DNA from: Bacteroides sp. CAG:443
GTDB lineage: Bacteria; Bacteroidota; Bacteroidia; Bacteroidales; Bacteroidaceae
DNA length: 40,115 nucleotides
Reading direction: 5' to 3'
NCBI GenBank assembly: GCA_000432735.1
Contig: FR887839.1
Coordinates: forward strand, 1 to 40,115
This document shows positions 36,693 to 40,115 of the stretch, one piece after another. Each line of letters begins with the position of its first letter. Position 1 is the stretch's first letter. Both the position numbers and the translations under genes were made by a program. The notes below the pieces were generated by a model. It did not search any database, had not been told where the DNA came from, and saw only the letters and a list, made by a program, of their open reading frames with translations.

Positions 36693-37895
36693 TTAGTCTT
36701 CGAACAATTTACTTCTCGACAACAGGCAGGAACCTATTACACATGCCTGATCTTTCAATTTCGATAATACAATCTCCGAATCACGGCTCATCAGGCTGAG
36801 CGTATATTTTCTGACGGCAGATATGACTGGCTGGAGAAGAAAATCGCCTGCACGCGACATTTGCCCGCCAATAATGACCATGTCTGGATTGAATATATTG
36901 ATCAAGCTTCCTATGTGGAATCCCAGTTGCTGTCCGATTTGTTCTACCAGTTCAATGGCAAGTAGGTCTTCTCGATTTACCGCATTGAATATATCATCGA
37001 GTGTAATGTCTTCTATTTTCTTTTCGGCCAGGATGATGGAGGTTTCTCCTGCTTGTAAATGTTCAATAAATTTCCTGTATAGAGCCGAACAAGATACCTC
37101 TGTTTCCACACAGCCTTTTTTCCCGCAATGGCAAATTATTTGGTTATCGTAGCCATACGTATGACCTACCTCGCCGGAGAAGCCGGATTTCCCTTTGTAA
37201 AGTTTTCCGTCAATCATGATTCCCATTCCCAGGCCCCAGCCGATATTAATGAAAAGTACGTTTTTTGCTCCTCTCACTACTCCTTTGATACATTCTCCAT
37301 AAAGCATGGCACGGCTGTCATTGTCGATAGATGTATCGATTTTCAGGCGTTCGGTCAGAATTTCTGCAAGCGGGCGTTCTCCAAAATTGAAGAAACTATG
37401 GCAGTAACCTAATTCCGGATTAACTCGTCCGCACAGCGTAACATTGATATGAAGTATTTTCTCTTGATCCAATGTAAGCCCATTGATAAAGTTTTGAATG
37501 TAGCGGCATAACTCATCGATGCATTCAAGTGTATCCCTTCTCTCAAAAGGAATTCCCATTTGTAATTTCAGGATATCCCCTTTAAAGTTGATAATTCCGA
37601 TATTGACACAGTTCCATGTCACGTCTACTCCGACAAAGTAGGCAGAATCTGTATTCAGTCCGTATAGAATAGGATGACGTCCGCCGCTGGTTTCCAGCTT
37701 TCCATACTCGTCGATGTAGCCTTGTTCGTACATTTCATCGACGACTTTCGTGACAGTAGGTATACTTAAGTCCATATCTTTTGCAAGATCGGTGATAGTA
37801 GAGTTCTCATTGTAGATGAGATAGGTAATGATGTGCTTCTTCATTACCGCCCCTTTTGATCCCTTTTGCAGTTCCTCTAATAATCGTTCTTTCAT
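36693..37895 (-). CDS. ROK-family transcriptional regulator
   Basis: 400 residues, cytoplasmic. The N-terminal winged helix (about 20-66, TDLAKDMDLSIPTVTKVVDE) is followed by a ROK sugar-kinase-like domain. GEVGH at 241-245 and CHCGKKGC at 255-262 form the zinc site typical of the family. Asp193 in DNDSRA matches the kinase catalytic Asp. The first phosphate loop, usually DIGGT, reads DVTWN at 91-95, so kinase activity is probably lost and the protein acts as a sugar-responsive repressor like NagC or Mlc. It is divergent from nagB, so control of amino-sugar catabolism, with GlcNAc-6-P or GlcN-6-P as possible effector, is inferred. Confidence 0.85.
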   Translation of the reverse strand: MKERLLEELQKGSKGAVMKKHIITYLIYNENSTITDLAKDMDLSIPTVTKVVDEMYEQGYIDEYGKLETSGGRHPILYGLNTDSAYFVGVDVTWNCVNIGIINFKGDILKLQMGIPFERRDTLECIDELCRYIQNFINGLTLDQEKILHINVTLCGRVNPELGYCHSFFNFGERPLAEILTERLKIDTSIDNDSRAMLYGECIKGVVRGAKNVLFINIGWGLGMGIMIDGKLYKGKSGFSGEVGHTYGYDNQIICHCGKKGCVETEVSCSALYRKFIEHLQAGETSIILAEKKIEDITLDDIFNAVNREDLLAIELVEQIGQQLGFHIGSLINIFNPDMVIIGGQMSRAGDFLLQPVISAVRKYTLSLMSRDSEIVLSKLKDQACVIGSCLLSRSKLFED

Positions 37896-37970
37896 ACGGA
37901 TGTGGTTTAAAAATATACAATTAGTTAATTAAAAATTTTAAAAATCGAATGTAATTACTTATTATTATAG

Positions 37971-38001
37971 TTGCTTTTATCTATAAATACAAATATCTTT
38001 G
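37971..38001 (+). promoter_or_regulatory. Promoter of nagB
   Basis: TTG at 37971-37973, 20 nt, then a perfect -7 TATCTTTG at 37994-38001. Identical TTAATTAAA boxes flank it at 37925-37933 and 38043-38051 and could be operators for the ROK regulator. Confidence 0.65.
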
Positions 38002-38063
38002 TAGCGAAAACAATGAGAATATTAATTCTTGTTACAAATATATTAATTAAATCTGGAAAAACT

Positions 38064-38855
38064 ATGAGAGTAATTATCGAATCTGACTACCAAGCTCTTT
38101 CTCAATGGGCAGCAAATTATGTAGCAAAGAAAATCAACAAGGCGAATCCTACAGCTGAAAAACCGTTTGTATTGGGCTTGCCTACTGGTTCTTCTCCTCT
38201 GGGTATGTATAAGGCTTTGATTGAACTCAATAAAAAAGGTGTAGTATCGTTTGAGCACGTTGTGACATTCAATATGGATGAATATGTTGGATTGCCGGAG
38301 TCACATCCTGAAAGCTATCATTCATTCATGTACAATAATTTCTTCAATCACATTGATATTCGCAAGGAAAACATTCATATTCTGAACGGAAATGCTGAAG
38401 ATTTGGAGGCTGAATGTGCTAATTATGAAAAGCAGATTGAATCGTTTGGTGGAATCGACCTTTTCTTGGGAGGTATCGGCCCTGACGGACACATCGCTTT
38501 CAACGAACCGGGTTCTTCATTGGCTTCACGTACACGTGTAAAGACTTTGACTACCGATACAATCATAGCCAATTCTCGTTTCTTCGAAAACGATGTAAAT
38601 AAAGTTCCTAAGACTGCTTTGACAGTAGGTGTAGGTACGGTTATGGATGCAAAAGAAGTACTTATCCTTTGTAACGGTCATAACAAGGCTCGTGCTTTGC
38701 AGCATGCTGTAGAAGGTGGTATTACGCAGATGTGGACTATCAGCGCCTTGCAGTTGCATCGTCATGGAATTATTGTTTGCGATGAGGCTGCTACCGATGA
38801 ACTGAAAGTAGGTACTTACAAGTACTTCAAGGACATCGAGCGCAATAACCTGTAA
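38064..38855 (+). CDS. nagB: Glucosamine-6-phosphate deaminase
   Basis: 263 residues from MRVIIESDYQALSQWA. With this start the catalytic residues fall at the E. coli NagB numbers: Asp72 in NMDEYVG, Asp141 and His143 in GIGPDGHIAFNEPG, and Glu148. The phosphate loop GLPTGSSPLGMY is at 38-49. It converts glucosamine-6-phosphate to fructose-6-phosphate and ammonia in the cytosol. An upstream in-frame ATG at 38013 would add 17 residues absent from the family and lies only a few bases after the predicted transcription start. The next gene, a NagB-like/PIG-L fusion, starts 28 bp downstream. Confidence 0.97.
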   Translation: MRVIIESDYQALSQWAANYVAKKINKANPTAEKPFVLGLPTGSSPLGMYKALIELNKKGVVSFEHVVTFNMDEYVGLPESHPESYHSFMYNNFFNHIDIRKENIHILNGNAEDLEAECANYEKQIESFGGIDLFLGGIGPDGHIAFNEPGSSLASRTRVKTLTTDTIIANSRFFENDVNKVPKTALTVGVGTVMDAKEVLILCNGHNKARALQHAVEGGITQMWTISALQLHRHGIIVCDEAATDELKVGTYKYFKDIERNNL

Positions 38856-38883
38856 TTAATTTATAACAAAAGGAGAATTTTTT

Positions 38884-40115
38884 ATGAGAACTAATCTTAG
38901 TTCACAGATATCTCTGAACAGAGTATCTACCAAATATTATAAGCCTGAAAATACAATAGAACGTTCTGTCCTGACGCGTTTCGAAAAGATTCCTACTAAC
39001 ATCTACGAAACTGCAGAAGAAGGCGTAGCGTGTATTGCTGATGAAATTATCCATAAGGTACAAGAACGTCAGCGCGACGGCAAGTTCTGTACAATTGCTA
39101 TGGGTACAGGTGCATCACTTCGTCCGCTATTTACCGAGTTAGTACGCAGACATAAGGAAGAAGGAATCAGTTTCCGTAATGTTGTGGTGTTCAACTTGTA
39201 CGAATATTATCCATTGCTTGAGTCAAATCATAGTAGCATCAATCAGTTAGAAGAATTGTTCTTGAAGCAGGTGGATATAGATCCGCAGAATGTTTTTACG
39301 CTAAATGGTAGTATTCCGCAGGACGGTGTGATAGAACACTGCCACTTGTACGAGCAACGTATCAAGACTTACGGTGGTATCGATATTGCTGTTATGGGAA
39401 TAGGTCGTGAAGGAAATATCGGAATGAACGAACCTGGTTCTACAGCTACTTCTCAGACCAGACTGATTTTGATAGATTCTACTTCACGTTCTGAGGCTGC
39501 TCATAACTTGGGTATAGATAATCTTCCTCCATGTTCTATTACAATGGGTGTGGGAACTATCATGGAAGCTCGTAAGGTATTTTTGCTTGCTTGGGGTGAA
39601 GAAAAAGCTGATATTATAAAGAAGGCTGTAGAAGATAAGATTTCTGATTCATTGCCTGCTTCTTACTTGCAGATGCATCAGAACGCAACGGTCTGTATTG
39701 ACCTTCCTACTGCTGCCCATCTTACCCGTATTCAGCGTCCGTGGCTGGTAACAAGCTGCGAATGGAACGATAAGCTGATTCGTAGTGCTATCGTTTGGTT
39801 GTGTTTGCTTACCAAAAAACCGATTTTGAAACTGACTAATAAGGACTATAATGAAAACGGTTTGAGTGAACTGCTGGCATTATATGGTTCTGCATACAAT
39901 GTGAACATTAAGATATTTAATGATCTGCAGCACACTATTACTGGCTGGCCGGGTGGTAAACCGAATGCCGACGATACTTATCGTCCGGAGCGTGCAAAAC
40001 CATTCCCGAAGCGTGTGGTTGTCTTCTCTCCGCATCCGGATGATGATGTGATCTCTATGGGTGGAACCATCCGTCGTCTGGTTCAGAAGGGACATGAAGT
40101 GTACGTGGTTTACGA
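38884..40115 (+). CDS. NagB-like pseudo-deaminase fused to PIG-L deacetylase (3' end beyond window)
   Basis: At least 410 residues, truncated by the window end; starts at an ATG behind AAAAGGAGAA, a good ribosome binding site for this group. The N-terminal part (about 40-270) is a NagB/isomerase fold with GTGASLRPLF at the sugar-phosphate loop. The classical active site is altered: NLYEYYP puts Tyr106 where NagB has Asp72, and GIGREGNIGMNEPG puts Glu176 and Asn178 where NagB has Asp141 and His143; only Glu183 (Glu148) is kept. From about residue 375, VVVFSPHPDDD (zinc-binding HPDD) opens a PIG-L/LmbE deacetylase domain. Such proteins are usually annotated as glucosamine-6-phosphate deaminase. 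A deacetylase with a sugar-phosphate-binding regulatory domain fits better. Co-transcribed with nagB. Confidence 0.85.
   Translation, partial: MRTNLSSQISLNRVSTKYYKPENTIERSVLTRFEKIPTNIYETAEEGVACIADEIIHKVQERQRDGKFCTIAMGTGASLRPLFTELVRRHKEEGISFRNVVVFNLYEYYPLLESNHSSINQLEELFLKQVDIDPQNVFTLNGSIPQDGVIEHCHLYEQRIKTYGGIDIAVMGIGREGNIGMNEPGSTATSQTRLILIDSTSRSEAAHNLGIDNLPPCSITMGVGTIMEARKVFLLAWGEEKADIIKKAVEDKISDSLPASYLQMHQNATVCIDLPTAAHLTRIQRPWLVTSCEWNDKLIRSAIVWLCLLTKKPILKLTNKDYNENGLSELLALYGSAYNVNIKIFNDLQHTITGWPGGKPNADDTYRPERAKPFPKRVVVFSPHPDDDVISMGGTIRRLVQKGHEVYVVY

Noticed and set aside
38013..38063. Upstream in-frame ATG for nagB
   Set aside because: The start at 38064 gives exact E. coli-type numbering of the catalytic residues, and the earlier ATG sits almost at the predicted transcription start.

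Overview
The window looks like chromosomal DNA from a gut-type Bacteroidales member (Bacteroides/Phocaeicola-like). Four things support this: SusC/SusD genes, a one-protein hybrid two-component regulator, many secreted pectin-degrading enzymes, and promoters of the Bacteroidetes type (-33 TTTG-like, about 20 nt, -7 TAnnTTTG). No tRNA, rRNA, CRISPR array, insertion sequence or phage gene was seen. Species cannot be fixed from the sequence alone.

Layout. Positions 52-1812 hold two outer-membrane beta-barrel proteins closed by a strong terminator. Positions 2387-29458 form one polysaccharide utilization locus (PUL) aimed at pectin, most likely the rhamnogalacturonan-I type. In order it holds an esterase-GH105 fusion, GH28, SusC, SusD, PL1, two large secreted proteins that look like (alpha/alpha)6 glycosidases without a firm family (one with DUF4450), GH106 (minus strand), the hybrid two-component regulator, GH105 (minus) and a second GH28. 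Inferred division of labour: PL1 and GH28 cut the galacturonate-containing backbone, the esterase removes acetyl groups, SusC/D imports oligomers, GH105 removes unsaturated uronates left by lyases, and GH106 removes rhamnose.

Positions 29559-40115 are mostly housekeeping: rplS, a 5'-nucleotidase split over two genes, a GH3-beta-lactamase-like fusion, a 2[4Fe-4S] ferredoxin, a triple PepSY-like lipoprotein, a ROK-family regulator, nagB, and a nagB-like/PIG-L fusion cut by the window end.

The most important observation is regulatory. Six PUL promoters, on both strands, share a 17-bp element of the form GTAY-N-WTWKT-MYAT that begins exactly 36 nt before the start of each -7 element. In four of them a second copy lies exactly 20 nt further upstream (21 nt in a fifth). 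This has the geometry of a tandem AraC-type operator and is most simply the binding site of the PUL's own regulator. The regulator gene has a good constitutive-looking promoter and no such site. Second, the nagB-like/PIG-L fusion has lost three of the four classical NagB catalytic residues although it lies directly behind an intact nagB.
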